Shown one piece after another: positions 1 to 10,658 of a stretch of 15,110 nt of DNA. The DNA is from Thermodesulfovibrionales bacterium. GTDB taxonomy: Bacteria > Nitrospirota > Thermodesulfovibrionia > Thermodesulfovibrionales > SM23-35. The stretch is taken from positions 1 to 15,110 of the forward strand of contig JAGUWT010000257.1 of assembly GCA_020062205.1 (NCBI GenBank), read 5' to 3'. The stretch's first letter is position 1. Every line of letters begins with the position of its first letter. Under the pieces are notes generated by a model. The model was not told where the DNA came from. It was given only the letters and a program-made list of their open reading frames with translations, and did no database searches. Both the position numbers and the translations under genes were made by a program.

Positions 1-16
1 GGCATAAGGGGGTTTT

Positions 17-445
17 ATGGCTAAAAAGGTAGTAATTGCTCAGGTTAAACTTCAGATACCAGCGGGGAAGGCAAATCCTGCACCGCCTGTCGGGCCAGCA
101 CTTGGTCCCCACGGTGTGAATATCATGGAGTTCTGTAAGGCATTTAATGCCCAGACTCAGGCACTTGGAGACACTGTGGTGCCAGTTGTATTAACGGTGT
201 ATGCTGACAGGTCATTTACCTTTATAACAAAAACACCTCCTGCTTCAGAGCTCCTGAAAAAGGCAGCCGGTATCATAAAGGGTTCGAGTATACCAAACAA
301 GGATAAGGTTGGCAGGATTACATCAGCGCAGGTGAGAGAAATAGCCCAAAAAAAGCTTCCGGATCTGAATGCTTACTCTGTGGATGAAGCGATAAACATA
401 ATAAAAGGCACAGCGAGAAGCATGGGAGTAGAAATAATAGATTAA
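17..445 (+). CDS. rplK: 50S ribosomal protein L11
   Basis: L11 binds the GTPase-associated region of 23S rRNA at the base of the L7/L12 stalk and takes part in factor binding and the stringent response. The 142-residue product has the usual L11 length. It shows the proline-rich N-terminal signature [13 protein letters not shown] (from about residue 23) and the C-terminal rRNA-binding domain ending [12 protein letters not shown]. The ATG is preceded by a strong Shine-Dalgarno sequence, AAGGGGG at 6-12, four bases upstream. It is the first gene seen of rplKAJL-rpoBC. In most bacteria nusG lies immediately upstream; the TAA at 5-7 could be its stop, but too little sequence is present to say. In other bacteria L1 represses this operon by binding near the rplK start, a site that would lie mostly outside the window. 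Confidence 0.98.
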   Translation: MAKKVVIAQVKLQIPAGKANPAPPVGPALGPHGVNIMEFCKAFNAQTQALGDTVVPVVLTVYADRSFTFITKTPPASELLKKAAGIIKGSSIPNKDKVGRITSAQVREIAQKKLPDLNAYSVDEAINIIKGTARSMGVEIID

Positions 446-455
446 AGAGGGAGAG

Positions 456-1148
456 ATGGGTAAAAAAATAACAGCAGCTATGGAAAAGATTGAAAAGGGA
501 AAGGAATACGCACTTGAAGAGGCAATTAGCCTCTTAAAGGAATCTGCATTTTCGAAGTTTGACGAGACTGTTGATCTTGCACTAAATCTCGGGGTAGATC
601 CGAGGAAATCAGAACAGATGGTCAGGGGTACGGTTGTTCTTCCACAAGGGATGGGGAAAAAGGTGAAAGTCCTGGTTTTTGCAAAAGGGGAGAAGGAAAG
701 GGAGGCTTTAGACGCAGGCGCAGATTTTGTGGGTGCAGAAGACCTGGTTGAGAAGATTACCAAGGGTTGGCTTGATTTTGATAAGGCTGTTGCAACCCCT
801 GATATTATGGGCATCGTAGGAAAGCTGGGGAAGATACTCGGCCCACGAGGACTTATGCCGAACCCAAAACTTGGTACTGTAACCTTTGATATAGCGAGAG
901 CCGTTAGAGAGATAAAGGCAGGGAAGGTAGAATATAAGGCTGAAAAAGCAGGGATCGTGCATGTCCCAATTGGAAAGGTCTCATTTGATACCCAGAAGCT
1001 CCTTGATAATGCCAAAGTAGTAATTGAATCAATTATAAAGGCAAAACCTGTAACAAGCAAAGGCAGGTATCTGAGGAAGGTATCGATTTCATCAACAATG
1101 GGGCCAGGAATAACTGTTGATATCGCATCTCTGGGAAAGGGGGTATAA
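456..1148 (+). CDS. rplA: 50S ribosomal protein L1
   Basis: L1 forms the mobile L1 stalk near the E site of the large subunit, helps release deacylated tRNA, and is a translational repressor of its own operon in well-studied bacteria. The 230-residue length is typical. The L1 signature [14 protein letters not shown] begins at about residue 129, between the halves of the split rRNA-binding domain I. The start lies 10 bases after the rplK stop and has a GGGAG-type ribosome binding site at about 449-453, which points to co-translation with rplK. The 3' end (GGGAAAGGGGG just before the TAA) doubles as the ribosome binding site of rplJ. Nothing is unusual in the protein itself. Confidence 0.98.
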   Translation: MGKKITAAMEKIEKGKEYALEEAISLLKESAFSKFDETVDLALNLGVDPRKSEQMVRGTVVLPQGMGKKVKVLVFAKGEKEREALDAGADFVGAEDLVEKITKGWLDFDKAVATPDIMGIVGKLGKILGPRGLMPNPKLGTVTFDIARAVREIKAGKVEYKAEKAGIVHVPIGKVSFDTQKLLDNAKVVIESIIKAKPVTSKGRYLRKVSISSTMGPGITVDIASLGKGV

Positions 1149-1149
1149 A

Positions 1150-1668
1150 CTGAAAAGGGAAGAAAAGGGACAGGTTTTAACAGAATTAAAAGACAAGTTT
1201 GATAGAGCAACGGCAATAATCCTTACTGATTACAGGGGGTTGACCGTTGCCGAGATTTCAGAGTTACGGAGGATGCTGAAAGCAGGCAAACTTGAGTATA
1301 AGGTTGTGAAAAACACCCTTGCCAGGATTGTGTCACAGGACACGTCTATTTCGGCAGCGAAGGACTCTTTTAAGGGTCCTGTCGGCATAGCAATCAGTTA
1401 TGATGACCCTGTGCTCGTAGCAAAAAAGGTACTTGAGTACTCAAAAAAGCATGATAAGCTCAAAGTCAGCAGTGGTATTATTGAGGGCAAGGTATGTACG
1501 GTAGATGATATAAAGGCTATCGCTGAACTACCACCCATGAAGGTATTGTTATCCATGCTTGCAGGTGTTCTTCAGGCACCTCTCAGCAAATTGGCTGGTG
1601 CATTGAATGCAACGATAAGTAGTTGTGCTTATGCAATAGAATCATTGAAAAATAAAAAAAGTAGTTAG
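1150..1668 (+). CDS. rplJ: 50S ribosomal protein L10, probable CTG start
   Basis: L10 is the base of the ribosomal stalk: its N-terminal domain binds 23S rRNA and its C-terminal helix carries the L7/L12 dimers. L10 proteins commonly begin M-(K/N)-R-E-E-K. Here that sequence follows a CTG at 1150-1152, giving (M)KREEKGQVLTELKDKF and a normal length of 172 residues. Family motifs include TDYRGLTVAEISELRR and YKVVKNTLARI. The nearest in-frame ATG (1117) would add 11 residues ([11 protein letters not shown]) that merely read the end of rplA in another frame, so I reject it. GGAAAGGGGG at about 1134-1143 is a well-placed ribosome binding site for CTG. The gap to rplA is one base, so there is no room for the L10-binding leader known from other bacteria. 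The TAG stop lies inside the left arm of an inverted repeat. Gene identity is certain; the CTG start is inferred. Confidence 0.93.
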   Translation: MKREEKGQVLTELKDKFDRATAIILTDYRGLTVAEISELRRMLKAGKLEYKVVKNTLARIVSQDTSISAAKDSFKGPVGIAISYDDPVLVAKKVLEYSKKHDKLKVSSGIIEGKVCTVDDIKAIAELPPMKVLLSMLAGVLQAPLSKLAGALNATISSCAYAIESLKNKKSS

Positions 1669-1703
1669 TGAATAGTGAACAGTTACTAAATACTATTCAC
1701 TAA
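1665..1703. repeat. 12-bp perfect inverted repeat between rplJ and rplL
   Basis: TTAGTGAATAGT (1665-1676) and ACTATTCACTAA (1692-1701 plus 1702-1703) are exact reverse complements separated by a 15-base loop. The left arm contains the rplJ TAG stop (1666-1668), and the right arm ends three bases before the rplL Shine-Dalgarno AAGGAGG (1707-1713). No T-run follows, so it is not a typical intrinsic terminator. It could be an mRNA processing or stability element that tunes L7/L12 output, or a dispersed palindromic repeat. The sequence supports the hairpin; the role is inference. Confidence 0.8.
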
Positions 1704-1721
1704 AGTAAGGAGGATAGAGAA

Positions 1722-2108
1722 ATGGCTGTTACAAAAGAACAGGTGTTTGAATTTATTGATAACATGACCGTGCTTGATATGTCAAAGTTTATCAAAGAGT
1801 TCGAGGAAAGATACGGGGTGACTGCTGCGGCACCGGTTGCTGTCGCTGCTGTACCGGGAGCTGCTGCTGGAGTGGCTGCAGCAGAGGCTGAAGAGAAGAC
1901 AAGCTTTGATGTCATTCTCGCTGCTGCTGGTGAAAAGAAGATACAGGTTATTAAGGTTGTAAGGGAACTTACCAGTCTCGGACTCAAAGAGGCCAAAGAC
2001 CTTGTAGATGGAGCACCAAAACCTGTTAAGAGCGGTGTCTCAAAAGAAGAGGCTGAATCAGTCAAGGCAAAGCTTGAAGAACAGGGTGCAACAGTAGAGA
2101 TTAAATAA
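1722..2108 (+). CDS. rplL: 50S ribosomal protein L7/L12
   Basis: L7/L12 is the multicopy acidic stalk protein that recruits and stimulates translational GTPases. The 128-residue protein has the usual three parts: an N-terminal dimerisation and L10-binding domain (about 1-35), an alanine-rich flexible hinge (about 36-58), and a C-terminal factor-binding domain (about 59-128) with the conserved helix [19 protein letters not shown] followed by [11 protein letters not shown]. The start is set by AAGGAGG at 1707-1713, a strong ribosome binding site that fits the higher copy number of L12. It sits 53 bases after rplJ, the largest gap in this operon, and that gap is mostly the inverted repeat. Confidence 0.98.
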   Translation: MAVTKEQVFEFIDNMTVLDMSKFIKEFEERYGVTAAAPVAVAAVPGAAAGVAAAEAEEKTSFDVILAAAGEKKIQVIKVVRELTSLGLKEAKDLVDGAPKPVKSGVSKEEAESVKAKLEEQGATVEIK

Positions 2109-2119
2109 AAAGGAGAAAT

Positions 2120-5100
2120 ATGGCAAGAACTCTTAGGGAAAGAGTAAATTTTGGTAAGGTCCCTCAGTTCTTGGAAGTTCCGAACCTTATTGATATTCAG
2201 AAAAGGTCCTACGAGAAATTTTTACAGAGAGAAATTCCTCCTGACAAGAGGGAAGAATTTGGACTGCAAGCAGCGTTTCTGAGTGTATTCCCAATATCAG
2301 ATTACAACGAAACAGCGTCTATAGAGTTTTTAGGGTATATCGTAGGGGAGCCGAAATTTAGTGTTCGGGACTGCCTTCAGAAGGGGATCACGTATGCAGC
2401 ACCCCTTAAAATTAAGGTGAAACTTAATCTATGGGAATTTGAACAAAAGGGAAACAAGAAGCTCAAGGAATCGAGAGAAGAGGATGTCTATATTGGCGAG
2501 ATGCCATTAATGACTGATGTTGGAACCTTTGTTATCAATGGGACAGAACGTGTTGTCGTCAGTCAGCTTCATCGCTCACCAGGCGTTTTCTTCAGTCATG
2601 ATAAAGGCAAGACACATGCCAGTGGAAGGCTTCTGTATTCTGCAAGGGTAATTCCTTCAAGGGGTTCATGGCTTGATTTTGAATTCGATACAAAAGATAT
2701 CCTGTATGTCAGGATAGACAGGAGGAAAAAGCTCCCTGCAACAATAGTCCTCAAGGCCCTTGGTTATTTGAATGAAGACCTTTTGAAGATTTTCTATCCA
2801 GTAGAGGTAATAACGATAGAGGGCAATAAATTTACACGTCCTGTGAGTGAAGTCCTTGTAGGGCTGAAGTCTAACGTGAACATCATTGCTCCTGACACAA
2901 AAGAGGTGATAGTTAAGGAAGGGAGCAAGATCACAAAGGGTGCCACCAAAAAGATGGAGACATCTGGCATCAAAGCAATACCTATATCGAAGGAAGAAAT
3001 ACTTCGCAGGGTTACTCTGAAAGATATTATTGATCCATCTACTGGAGAGGTAATACTTGAGGGTAACGAGGTTGTGCATGAAGATGCCTTGAACAGGATT
3101 ATTGCCCTCGAGATTAATTCACTCAGCCTTCTTTTTATAGACGATGTCCATTTCCTGCCTTCACTCAGGGAGACATTGTTGACAGACAAGGTGAATACAC
3201 AGGAGAAGGCACTTACTGAAATATACAAAAAATTGAGACCTGGGGAGCCACCAACCCTAGATGTAGCAAAAGATCTGTTCAATGGATTATTTTTCGATCC
3301 GAAAAGATATGATCTTTCACCTGTTGGCAGGTTGAAAATAGATAAACGGCTCGATATTGATATCCCATTGGGGAAAAGGGTACTGACTGATAAAGACATC
3401 ATAGAAATAGTTAAGTATCTTTTGGCGCTCAGAACCGGTAAAGGCGAAGTTGATGACATTGATCACCTTGGAAACAGAAGGATCAGAGGGGTTGGAGAGC
3501 TGCTCGAAAACCAGTTCAGAATAGGGCTTGTCAGGATGGAGCGGGCAGTAAAGGAAAAGATGAGCCTCGCAGAGCTTGAGATAGCGATGCCACATGATTT
3601 AATAAATGCTAAGCCTGTTATGGCTGCTGTAAGGGAATTTTTTGGTTCAAGCCAGCTTAGCCAGTTTATGGACCAGACGAATCCCCTTTCAGAGATCACA
3701 CATAAGAGAAGGCTTTCTGCCCTTGGACCGGGGGGTCTTACGCGTGAGAGAGCTGGTTTTGAGGTGAGAGACGTACACCCGACACACTACGGAAGAATAT
3801 GTCCCATAGAAACACCTGAGGGGCCAAATATAGGACTCATTACATCACTTGCAACATATGCAAGGGTAAATGATTTTGGATTTATAGAAGTGCCGTACAG
3901 AAAGGTTATAAATGGTAAGGTTACAGAAAAAATAGAATTTCTCTCCGCGATAGAAGGTGAAAAATTCATTATAGCTGAGGCAACGTCACCTATTGATAAA
4001 AGGGGGAATCTGATAGGAGAGGCAGTTTCTGTAAGGGTTGGAGGCGACTTCAGAATGGTATCTCCTCAGGAAGTGCATTATATGGATGTATCTCCAAAAC
4101 AGATAGTTGGAGTTTCAGCCTCTCTTATACCATTCCTCGAAAATGATGATGCAAACAGGGCATTAATGGGTTCGAATATGCAAAGACAGGCAGTCCCATT
4201 GTTACAATCAGAGGCTCCAATTGTAGGGACAGGTATGGAATATGTTGCAGCAAGGGATTCGGGTGCACTTGTACTTGCAAAACGAGGAGGAGTTGTAGAG
4301 AGTGTTGATGCAACGAGGATTGTTGTCAGGACTTCAGAAAATGGGGGCGGTGTTGATATCTATACTCTTATAAAATTCCAGAGATCGAACCAGGCAACCT
4401 GCATTAACCAGAAGCCTCTCGCGAATGTTGGTGATATTGTAAAAAAAGGTGATGTACTTGCTGATGGTCCTTCTACTGATCATGGAGAGCTTGCCCTCGG
4501 AAAGAATATCATGGTTGCTTTTATGCCGTGGGGTGGATATAACTTTGAAGATGCAATTCTTCTTAACGAAAAACTTGTAAAGGAAGATGTGTTTACATCC
4601 GCACACATCGAGGAACTTGAAATAGAGTCGAGAGAAACAAAACTGGGGCCGGAAGAAATCACACAGGATATCCCGAATGTTGGGGAAGAAGCCCTGAAGG
4701 ATCTTGATGAAAGCGGCATAGTCAGGATCGGTGCAGAGGTAGTCCCGGGTGATATCCTTGTGGGGAAGGTTACACCGAAAGGGGAAACACAACTTACCCC
4801 GGAAGAAAAACTCCTGAGAGCAATATTCGGAGATAAGGCAGAGGAGGTCAAGGAAAGCTCACTGTATGTGCCTCCAGGAATAGAGGGAACAGTAGTTGAT
4901 GTGAGGATATTCTCACGAAAAGGAACAGATAAGGATGAAAGGGCTAAGAGTATAGAGGAAGAGGACATCCAGAGACTACAACGGGATTTTGAAGAAGAGG
5001 TAAAGATTATAAAGGAAGAAAAGTTCAGGAAGATAAGGGAACTTTTTGCTGGTCAGACCGTATCGGATGATGTCAAGTCACCAAAGGCGAAAGAGATTAT

Positions 5101-6052
5101 ATGCCCGAAGGGAAAGAAACTTACAGAAAAACATCTCGAAAAGGTGAAGGATGAGCATCTCATACGGATCAGGATAGAAGATACTACTGTGCGGGAGAAG
5201 ATAGAATCCATCAACAATGAGATGAATCACTACGTCCGCTATCTTGAATCAAGGTATGATGAAAGGATTGATAGAGTAAGGAGGGGTGATGAACTCCCAC
5301 CCGGGGTCAATAAACTGGTAAAGGTATATATTGCGATGAAGCGAAAGATACAGATAGGCGACAAGATGGCTGGTCGACATGGGAATAAAGGGGTAGTCGC
5401 AATGGTATTGCCAGAAGAAGACATGCCTTATCTCCCTGATGGAACCCCTGTGGATATTGTCGTGAACCCCTTGGGTGTTCCATCGCGAATGAATGTTGGG
5501 CAGATACTCGAGACCCATCTTGGATGGGCAGCAAAGGCTCTTGGTATTCATGTTGCAACGCCTGTTTTTGAGGGTGCAAAAGAGAGCGAGATAAAGGATC
5601 ACCTGAAAAAGGCAGGTCTGCCAACATCCGGTGAAATAACACTGTATAATGGCAGGACAGGTGAGCCCTTTGAAAGGCCTGTAACCATCGGGCATATGTA
5701 TATGATGAAGCTCCATCACCTTGTTGATGACAAAATACATGCCCGCTCCATAGGTCCCTATTCCCTTGTGACACAACAGCCTCTCGGTGGAAAGGCTCAG
5801 TTTGGTGGACAGCGGTTGGGTGAAATGGAGGTATGGGCTCTTGAAGCATACGGAGCTGCATATACACTGCAGGAGTTTTTGACGGTCAAAAGTGATGATG
5901 TTACAGGAAGGGCTCGTATGTATGAGGCAATTGTGAAAGGTGACGCAACTCTTGAACCAGGTGTTCCAGAATCCTTTCATGTATTAATAAAGGAGCTCCA
6001 GAGTCTTGGACTTGATGTAGAACTTCTGGAGAAAAAGAGCAGGGAGGAATAG
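2120..6052 (+). CDS. rpoB: DNA-directed RNA polymerase subunit beta
   Basis: The beta subunit forms, with beta', the catalytic cleft of RNA polymerase and contains the rifampicin pocket. The product has 1310 residues. The rifampicin cluster [19 protein letters not shown] starts at residue 509; the positions matching E. coli D516, H526 and S531 are D518, H528 and S533, all wild type, so no classical resistance change is seen. The active-site lysines sit in [12 protein letters not shown] (K1082 and K1090). Between the segment around residue 930 and [18 protein letters not shown] (ending near 1085) there is a long charged helical insertion comparable to SI2 of E. coli, which is absent from short Gram-positive-type beta subunits. 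AAGGAG at 2110-2115 precedes the ATG, 11 bases after rplL, so the gene belongs to the same operon. Confidence 0.99.
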   Translation: MARTLRERVNFGKVPQFLEVPNLIDIQKRSYEKFLQREIPPDKREEFGLQAAFLSVFPISDYNETASIEFLGYIVGEPKFSVRDCLQKGITYAAPLKIKVKLNLWEFEQKGNKKLKESREEDVYIGEMPLMTDVGTFVINGTERVVVSQLHRSPGVFFSHDKGKTHASGRLLYSARVIPSRGSWLDFEFDTKDILYVRIDRRKKLPATIVLKALGYLNEDLLKIFYPVEVITIEGNKFTRPVSEVLVGLKSNVNIIAPDTKEVIVKEGSKITKGATKKMETSGIKAIPISKEEILRRVTLKDIIDPSTGEVILEGNEVVHEDALNRIIALEINSLSLLFIDDVHFLPSLRETLLTDKVNTQEKALTEIYKKLRPGEPPTLDVAKDLFNGLFFDPKRYDLSPVGRLKIDKRLDIDIPLGKRVLTDKDIIEIVKYLLALRTGKGEVDDIDHLGNRRIRGVGELLENQFRIGLVRMERAVKEKMSLAELEIAMPHDLINAKPVMAAVREFFGSSQLSQFMDQTNPLSEITHKRRLSALGPGGLTRERAGFEVRDVHPTHYGRICPIETPEGPNIGLITSLATYARVNDFGFIEVPYRKVINGKVTEKIEFLSAIEGEKFIIAEATSPIDKRGNLIGEAVSVRVGGDFRMVSPQEVHYMDVSPKQIVGVSASLIPFLENDDANRALMGSNMQRQAVPLLQSEAPIVGTGMEYVAARDSGALVLAKRGGVVESVDATRIVVRTSENGGGVDIYTLIKFQRSNQATCINQKPLANVGDIVKKGDVLADGPSTDHGELALGKNIMVAFMPWGGYNFEDAILLNEKLVKEDVFTSAHIEELEIESRETKLGPEEITQDIPNVGEEALKDLDESGIVRIGAEVVPGDILVGKVTPKGETQLTPEEKLLRAIFGDKAEEVKESSLYVPPGIEGTVVDVRIFSRKGTDKDERAKSIEEEDIQRLQRDFEEEVKIIKEEKFRKIRELFAGQTVSDDVKSPKAKEIICPKGKKLTEKHLEKVKDEHLIRIRIEDTTVREKIESINNEMNHYVRYLESRYDERIDRVRRGDELPPGVNKLVKVYIAMKRKIQIGDKMAGRHGNKGVVAMVLPEEDMPYLPDGTPVDIVVNPLGVPSRMNVGQILETHLGWAAKALGIHVATPVFEGAKESEIKDHLKKAGLPTSGEITLYNGRTGEPFERPVTIGHMYMMKLHHLVDDKIHARSIGPYSLVTQQPLGGKAQFGGQRLGEMEVWALEAYGAAYTLQEFLTVKSDDVTGRARMYEAIVKGDATLEPGVPESFHVLIKELQSLGLDVELLEKKSREE

Positions 6053-6053
6053 T

Positions 6054-9000
6054 TTGGCAGAAGATATTTATACCATTTTTCAGAAGCCAAAGGATCCAAC
6101 AGATTTTGAGGCTGTGAGGATACGGCTTGCCTCACCAGAAAAGGTTAGGGAATGGTCTTATGGAGAGGTGAAAAAGCCTGAGACGATAAATTACCGTACC
6201 TTTAAACCAGAGCGGGATGGCCTGTTCTGTGCAAAGATTTTTGGACCTGTTAAGGACTGGGAGTGTATATGTGGTAAATACAAGCGCATGAAACACAGAG
6301 GTGTTGTGTGTGACAAATGCGGTGTTGAAGTTATCCAGTCTAAGGTGAGACGGGAGCGGTTAGGTCATATTGAGTTGGCAAGCCCAGTTGCGCACATATG
6401 GTTTTTAAAAGGGGTGCCAAGCAGGATCGGGACATTACTTGACATGACAATGCGACATATCGAGAAGGTACTGTATTTTGAAAATTACGTTGTTGTTGAT
6501 CCTGGTGACACTCCACTCAAGGAAAAGGAATTACTCAGTGAGGAAGAGTTCAAGAAGAAGACAACAGATTTTGGTGCAAGATTTAAAGCAGGAACAGGAG
6601 CAGAGGCAGTAAGAGAACTTTTAAGGAAGGTCGACCTCGAGGCACTGTATGTAGATCTGAGGGCAAAGATACAAGAAGCGTCATCAATGGGTGTAAAAAA
6701 GAAGCTCACAAAGAGGCTGAGGATTGTTGAGGCGTTCAGGAAATCTGGAAATAAGCCAGAGTGGATGATTATGGATGTTATACCAGTTCTGCCTCCTGAC
6801 CTAAGACCACTCGTACCGTTAGAAGGCGGACGTTTTGCTACTTCTGACCTGAATGACCTTTACAGGAGGGTTATTAATAGGAACAACAGACTGAAGAGAT
6901 TGATGGAGCTTAAGGCACCAGGTGTAATCATCAAGAACGAGAAGAGAATGCTTCAGGAGTCTGTTGATACCCTTTTTGATAATGGAAGAAGAAGCAAGGT
7001 GTTAAAGACAACAACAAAAAGACCTCTCAAGTCCTTGAGCGACATGATCAAGGGCAAACAGGGTCGGTTCAGACAGAACCTTTTAGGAAAACGGGTTGAT
7101 TATTCTGGAAGGTCAGTTATTGTTGTAGGCCCGGATTTAAAGCTTCACCAGTGCGGTCTCCCCAAAAGCATGGCACTGGAACTCTTTAAACCCTTTGTAT
7201 TTAACAAGCTTGAAGAAAAGGGATACGTAACTACCATAAAGGCAGCAAAAAAACTTGCAGAGAAAGAGAGACCTGAGGTCTGGGATGCCCTCGAAGAGGT
7301 TATCAGGGAACACCCGGTGCTCCTGAACCGTGCACCTACACTCCACAGGCTTGGTATCCAGGCATTTGACCCTGTTCTTGTAGAAGGTAAGGCGATCAAG
7401 TTGCATCCGCTCGTCTGTACCGCCTTTAATGCTGACTTTGATGGAGACCAAATGGCTGTCCATATCCCTCTTTCGATCGAGGCTCAGATAGAAGCAAGGG
7501 TCCTTATGATGGCTGTCAATAGTATCCTTTCACCTGCAAATGGGAAACCAATCATGGTCCCAACACAGGATATGGTTCTTGGCATTTATTATCTCATGAA
7601 GGAGAGGAAAGGTGCTAAGGGCGAAGGCAAGATATTTGCGGATCCAGAGGATGTCAGGATTGCGTATGACGCAGGAATTGTGAGTGAACATGCAAAAGTC
7701 AAGGTAAGGATGAATGGGGAGTTTGTTGAAACAACAACAGGAAGGATTATTTTCGGTGAAATACTGCCTGATGGAATCTCGTTTTCTATGGTGAATAAAG
7801 ATATGACGAAAAAGGAGCTGGGGAAGCTCATAGAATATATTTACAAAAAATCCGGCAAACGAGAAACGGTCATTTTTCTCGATAACCTGGAAAAGCTCGG
7901 TTTCTATTATGCAACGAAATCAGGCATATCTATCTGCATAGCTGATATGCATATACCATCAAAGAAAACAGAGCTTATTCACTCTGCAGAACAGGAAGTC
8001 GTCGAGGTCCAGAAACAATACGCAGATGGCTTCATTACCCACGGTGAACGCTATAACAAAGTGATTGATATATGGGCAAATGTGACCGAACGGATTGCTG
8101 ATGAAATGATGAAGGAGCTTGGTGCTGAGGATGGCAAGCCTTTTTCCGAAGACGAACTGAAAGAGAGAAGGGCATTTAACAGTATCTTCATGATGGCTGA
8201 TTCAGGCGCAAGGGGAAGCACTGCACAGATAAGGCAGCTTGCGGGTATGAGGGGATTAATGGCAAAACCTTCTGGAGAGATTATAGAGACTCCGATAACA
8301 GCAAACTTCAGGGAAGGCTTATCTCCTCTTCAATACTTTATCTCTACGCATGGTGCCAGAAAGGGCCTTGCTGATACAGCTCTGAAGACCGCAAACGCAG
8401 GGTATCTCACAAGAAGGCTCGTTGACGTTGCCCAGGATGTAATTATAATGGAGGTTGACTGTGGAACAACAGACAGCATAACAGTCACATCACTTGTAGA
8501 AGGTGGTGAGATTATACAGCACCTTGAGGAAAGGATTCTGGGCAGAATTGCTGTTGAAGATATAAGAGACCCGATAACAAAAGAAATAATCGTTAGCAGG
8601 AATCAGGAGATAGACGAGGACCTGAGACAAAAGATTATTGATGCAGGAATAGACAGGGTCAAGATCAGGTCTGTGCTTACTTGTCAGTCAAAGTATGGAG
8701 TTTGTACAAAATGTTATGGGAGAGACCTTACAAGAGGTGAACCTGTAGAAATAGGTGAAGCAGTGGGAATCATTGCAGCTCAGTCAATTGGTGAGCCTGG
8801 GACACAGCTTACGATGAGGACATTCCATATCGGTGGCGCAGCTTCCAAAGTAGTAGAACAGACAGTTCTTGAGGCGAAAAACTCTGGCACGATAAAATTC
8901 ATCAATATCAGTACGGTGAAGAGCAGGGAAGGACTCTACATCGTTATGAACAGGAATGGTAGCATTGCCATTGTGGATTCAAAGGGCAGGGAAAAAGAGA

Positions 9001-10169
9001 AGTACTCTGTTGTTTATGGTGCAAAACTGCTGGTGAAGAATGGACAAAGGGTTGAAATAGGTCAAAGACTTGTCGAGTGGGATCCATATTCTATTCCAAT
9101 ACTCACCGAGCTTGGTGGCAAGGTGGCCCTTGGTGACATCATTGAGGGAGTAACGGTCAAGGAAGAGGTTGATGAAACAACAGGTCTTTCTCATAAGGTA
9201 ATTATTGATTATCCTGCGAATTTGAGGCCAAGGATTTCTATTAAAGATGAACACGGAAAGGTGACGCTTAAGATCACTGGAACGAATAATCTCGCACGGT
9301 ATATTTTGCCATCAGGCGCGCACATCCTTGTTGATAAGAGCGATATCGTATTCCCTGGTGATGTACTCGCAAAAATACCGAGGGAAACAACAAAGACAAA
9401 GGATATTACCGGCGGTCTTCCCAGAGTAGCAGAGCTCTTCGAGGCAAGACGGCCTAAGGAACAGGCAATAGTCACAGAAATAGATGGAATGGTAGAATTC
9501 AGAGGCGCTCATAAGGGAATGAGGGTTGTGCTCGTGAAAGGTGGAGATGAGACGAGGGAGTATCTTATACCAAAAGGCAAACACGTAAGCGTGCATGAAG
9601 GAGACTGGCTACGGGCAGGAGAACCACTCATGGATGGCGCTGTAAACCCTCACAATATACTTGATATCCTCGGTCCAAAAGAACTCCAGAGGTACCTCGT
9701 TGACGAAGTCCAGAAGGTATACAGGCTACAGGGTGTTTCAATTAATGACAAACACATAGAGGTTATTGTCAGGCAGATGATGAAAAAGGTAAGGATAGAA
9801 GACCCTGCAGACACAACCTTTCTCATAGGTGAACAGGTAGACAGAATAATATTTCAAGAGGAGAATATCAAGGTAAAAGCAAAGGGAGGCAAGCCAGCTC
9901 AGGGTAAACCGCTTTTGCTTGGTATTACAAAGGCATCACTCTCAACAGACAGTTTTATATCCGCAGCCTCTTTCCAGGAGACGACGAGGGTTCTTACAGA
10001 GGGAGCTATTAATGGTGCTGTAGATGAACTTATGGGGCTGAAAGAGAATGTTATTATGGGAAGAATGATCCCTGCGGGCACAGGCATGTCGAGATACAGA
10101 AATACATTTGTGAAAAGGGAAATTCAAGCATTACTTCCAGAGCAGGCTGAAGAAGCACAAACGGCTTGA
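6054..10169 (+). CDS. rpoC: DNA-directed RNA polymerase subunit beta'
   Basis: The beta' subunit carries the catalytic magnesium site. The 1371-residue protein shows the N-terminal zinc site (C71, C73, C86, C89), the absolutely conserved NADFDGD at 459-465 (catalytic D461, D463, D465), and the second zinc site (C803, C877, C884, C887). The trigger loop starts with MRTFHIGGA at 921 and resumes at DITGGLPRV at 1117; the roughly 180 residues between correspond in position and size to SI3 of E. coli. The start is a TTG one base after the rpoB stop, with GGGAGG at 6042-6047 six bases upstream, giving the standard beginning [15 protein letters not shown]. It ends the operon. No rpsL or rpsG follows; an accessory region begins at once. 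Confidence 0.99.
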   Translation: MAEDIYTIFQKPKDPTDFEAVRIRLASPEKVREWSYGEVKKPETINYRTFKPERDGLFCAKIFGPVKDWECICGKYKRMKHRGVVCDKCGVEVIQSKVRRERLGHIELASPVAHIWFLKGVPSRIGTLLDMTMRHIEKVLYFENYVVVDPGDTPLKEKELLSEEEFKKKTTDFGARFKAGTGAEAVRELLRKVDLEALYVDLRAKIQEASSMGVKKKLTKRLRIVEAFRKSGNKPEWMIMDVIPVLPPDLRPLVPLEGGRFATSDLNDLYRRVINRNNRLKRLMELKAPGVIIKNEKRMLQESVDTLFDNGRRSKVLKTTTKRPLKSLSDMIKGKQGRFRQNLLGKRVDYSGRSVIVVGPDLKLHQCGLPKSMALELFKPFVFNKLEEKGYVTTIKAAKKLAEKERPEVWDALEEVIREHPVLLNRAPTLHRLGIQAFDPVLVEGKAIKLHPLVCTAFNADFDGDQMAVHIPLSIEAQIEARVLMMAVNSILSPANGKPIMVPTQDMVLGIYYLMKERKGAKGEGKIFADPEDVRIAYDAGIVSEHAKVKVRMNGEFVETTTGRIIFGEILPDGISFSMVNKDMTKKELGKLIEYIYKKSGKRETVIFLDNLEKLGFYYATKSGISICIADMHIPSKKTELIHSAEQEVVEVQKQYADGFITHGERYNKVIDIWANVTERIADEMMKELGAEDGKPFSEDELKERRAFNSIFMMADSGARGSTAQIRQLAGMRGLMAKPSGEIIETPITANFREGLSPLQYFISTHGARKGLADTALKTANAGYLTRRLVDVAQDVIIMEVDCGTTDSITVTSLVEGGEIIQHLEERILGRIAVEDIRDPITKEIIVSRNQEIDEDLRQKIIDAGIDRVKIRSVLTCQSKYGVCTKCYGRDLTRGEPVEIGEAVGIIAAQSIGEPGTQLTMRTFHIGGAASKVVEQTVLEAKNSGTIKFINISTVKSREGLYIVMNRNGSIAIVDSKGREKEKYSVVYGAKLLVKNGQRVEIGQRLVEWDPYSIPILTELGGKVALGDIIEGVTVKEEVDETTGLSHKVIIDYPANLRPRISIKDEHGKVTLKITGTNNLARYILPSGAHILVDKSDIVFPGDVLAKIPRETTKTKDITGGLPRVAELFEARRPKEQAIVTEIDGMVEFRGAHKGMRVVLVKGGDETREYLIPKGKHVSVHEGDWLRAGEPLMDGAVNPHNILDILGPKELQRYLVDEVQKVYRLQGVSINDKHIEVIVRQMMKKVRIEDPADTTFLIGEQVDRIIFQEENIKVKAKGGKPAQGKPLLLGITKASLSTDSFISAASFQETTRVLTEGAINGAVDELMGLKENVIMGRMIPAGTGMSRYRNTFVKREIQALLPEQAEEAQTA

Positions 10170-10173
10170 TTTA

Positions 10174-10258
10174 GCCACAGAGAACACAGAGGACACAGAG
10201 AAAGATAAGAATAAATTTTAAAGTTTTAAATTTAGCTCTTAAATCTCTGTGTCTCCGT
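10174..10258. repeat. Imperfect palindromic repeat of the CACAGAG type
   Basis: The left part is a run of CACAGAG-like units (10176-10200). The right part is TCTCTGTGTCTCC (10244-10256). GACACAGAGA (10192-10201) and TCTCTGTGTC (10244-10253) are exact reverse complements, and the centre (about 10212-10234) is an A/T-only near-palindrome. From general recollection, similar CCACAGAG...CTCTGTG palindromes are dispersed in many bacterial genomes; this could not be checked here. It begins five bases after the rpoC stop, so it may act as the operon's transcript end, although no T-run follows the right arm. Confidence 0.6.
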
Positions 10259-10595
10259 TAAGTTCGTTCCTTCCAGGATAAAAAATAACAACGCTTATGT
10301 CACCGTTCGTAAGAATGCCCAAGGGTCAAATATCACAGCTTATGTGTTTGTGCTACACGGGGCGGAAACCTGCACTCACCAAGCCTGTAGCACCGTCAAG
10401 ATAATCGTATGGGATAGGTGGAGATCTTATGAGAGCGACTATGTAGAACTAATCCCTGGCAGTTGGCATTCAATTTCATGGGACCTACGTGAGATGCCGT
10501 GGCCAGGTCCGTGGAGAGAGTTTGGCCTGCATTTCTACCTCCCCTTCGAATACAGGGGGCCACTTTATGTAGACACTGTTATGCTTACACGATAG
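10236..10595 (+). pseudogene. C-terminal remnant of a sugar-binding-like beta-sandwich protein
   Basis: The frame is open from just after a TAG at 10233 to the stop at 10593-10595. A GTG at 10344 would give 83 residues, but it has no ribosome binding site and the protein-like character extends upstream, at least to RIKNNNAYVTVRKNAQ (from about 10275). The C-terminus (SWHSISWDLREMPWPGPW, then EFGLHFYLP and YRGPLYVDTVMLTR) resembles the closing strands of galactose-binding-like or carbohydrate-binding beta-sandwich domains, where G-x-W-x-x-x-x-W-D-L and a final YVD-V strand are common. I infer a secreted protein that lost its N-terminus; the break coincides with the palindromic repeat to the left. 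The exact family is not recognised, and an intact small gene is unlikely but not excluded. Confidence 0.45.
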
Positions 10596-10652
10596 TAGCG
10601 GAGGTAAGAGGACCGACCAGTCTTTTGGCATGTGCCTACTACCTATTTTTTG

Positions 10653-10658
10653 TATAAT
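10653..10658 (+). promoter_or_regulatory. Possible -10 box for the RelE-type TA operon
   Basis: A perfect TATAAT lies 17 bases before the ATG of the antitoxin gene and just ahead of GGAGG (10665-10669). No good -35 hexamer is found at 16-18 bases; TTGGCA at 10625-10630 is 22 bases away, which is too far for a standard promoter. Transcription from here would give a very short leader. Confidence 0.35.

Noticed and set aside
1117..1149. ATG at 1117 as the rplJ start
   Set aside because: It overlaps rplA by 32 bases and adds residues unlike any L10 N-terminus; CTG at 1150 restores the family start and has a better ribosome binding site.
323..1216. 297-codon open frame antisense to rplK-rplA-rplJ
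   Set aside because: It is the reverse strand of clearly coding ribosomal genes. Its serine-, phenylalanine- and proline-rich translation is typical of a shadow frame, and it matches no family.
1700..2065. 121-codon antisense frame over rplL
   Set aside because: It is a by-product of the alanine-rich L7/L12 hinge and codon bias on the other strand.
3640..3720. Possible rifampicin-resistance change in the rpoB cluster
   Set aside because: D518, H528 and S533 match the wild-type residues; the T and L differences nearby are not known hot-spot changes.
5249..5980. 243-codon antisense frame within rpoB, and similar shorter ones in rpoB and rpoC
   Set aside because: The sense strand is fully accounted for by conserved RNA polymerase sequence; the antisense translations show no domain and no ribosome binding site.
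10592..10651. TAGTAG / CTACTA pairing followed by TTTTTT as a terminator or tRNA-like fold
   Set aside because: The stem is only about six base pairs with a loop of more than 30 bases, and no cloverleaf or anticodon arm can be drawn.
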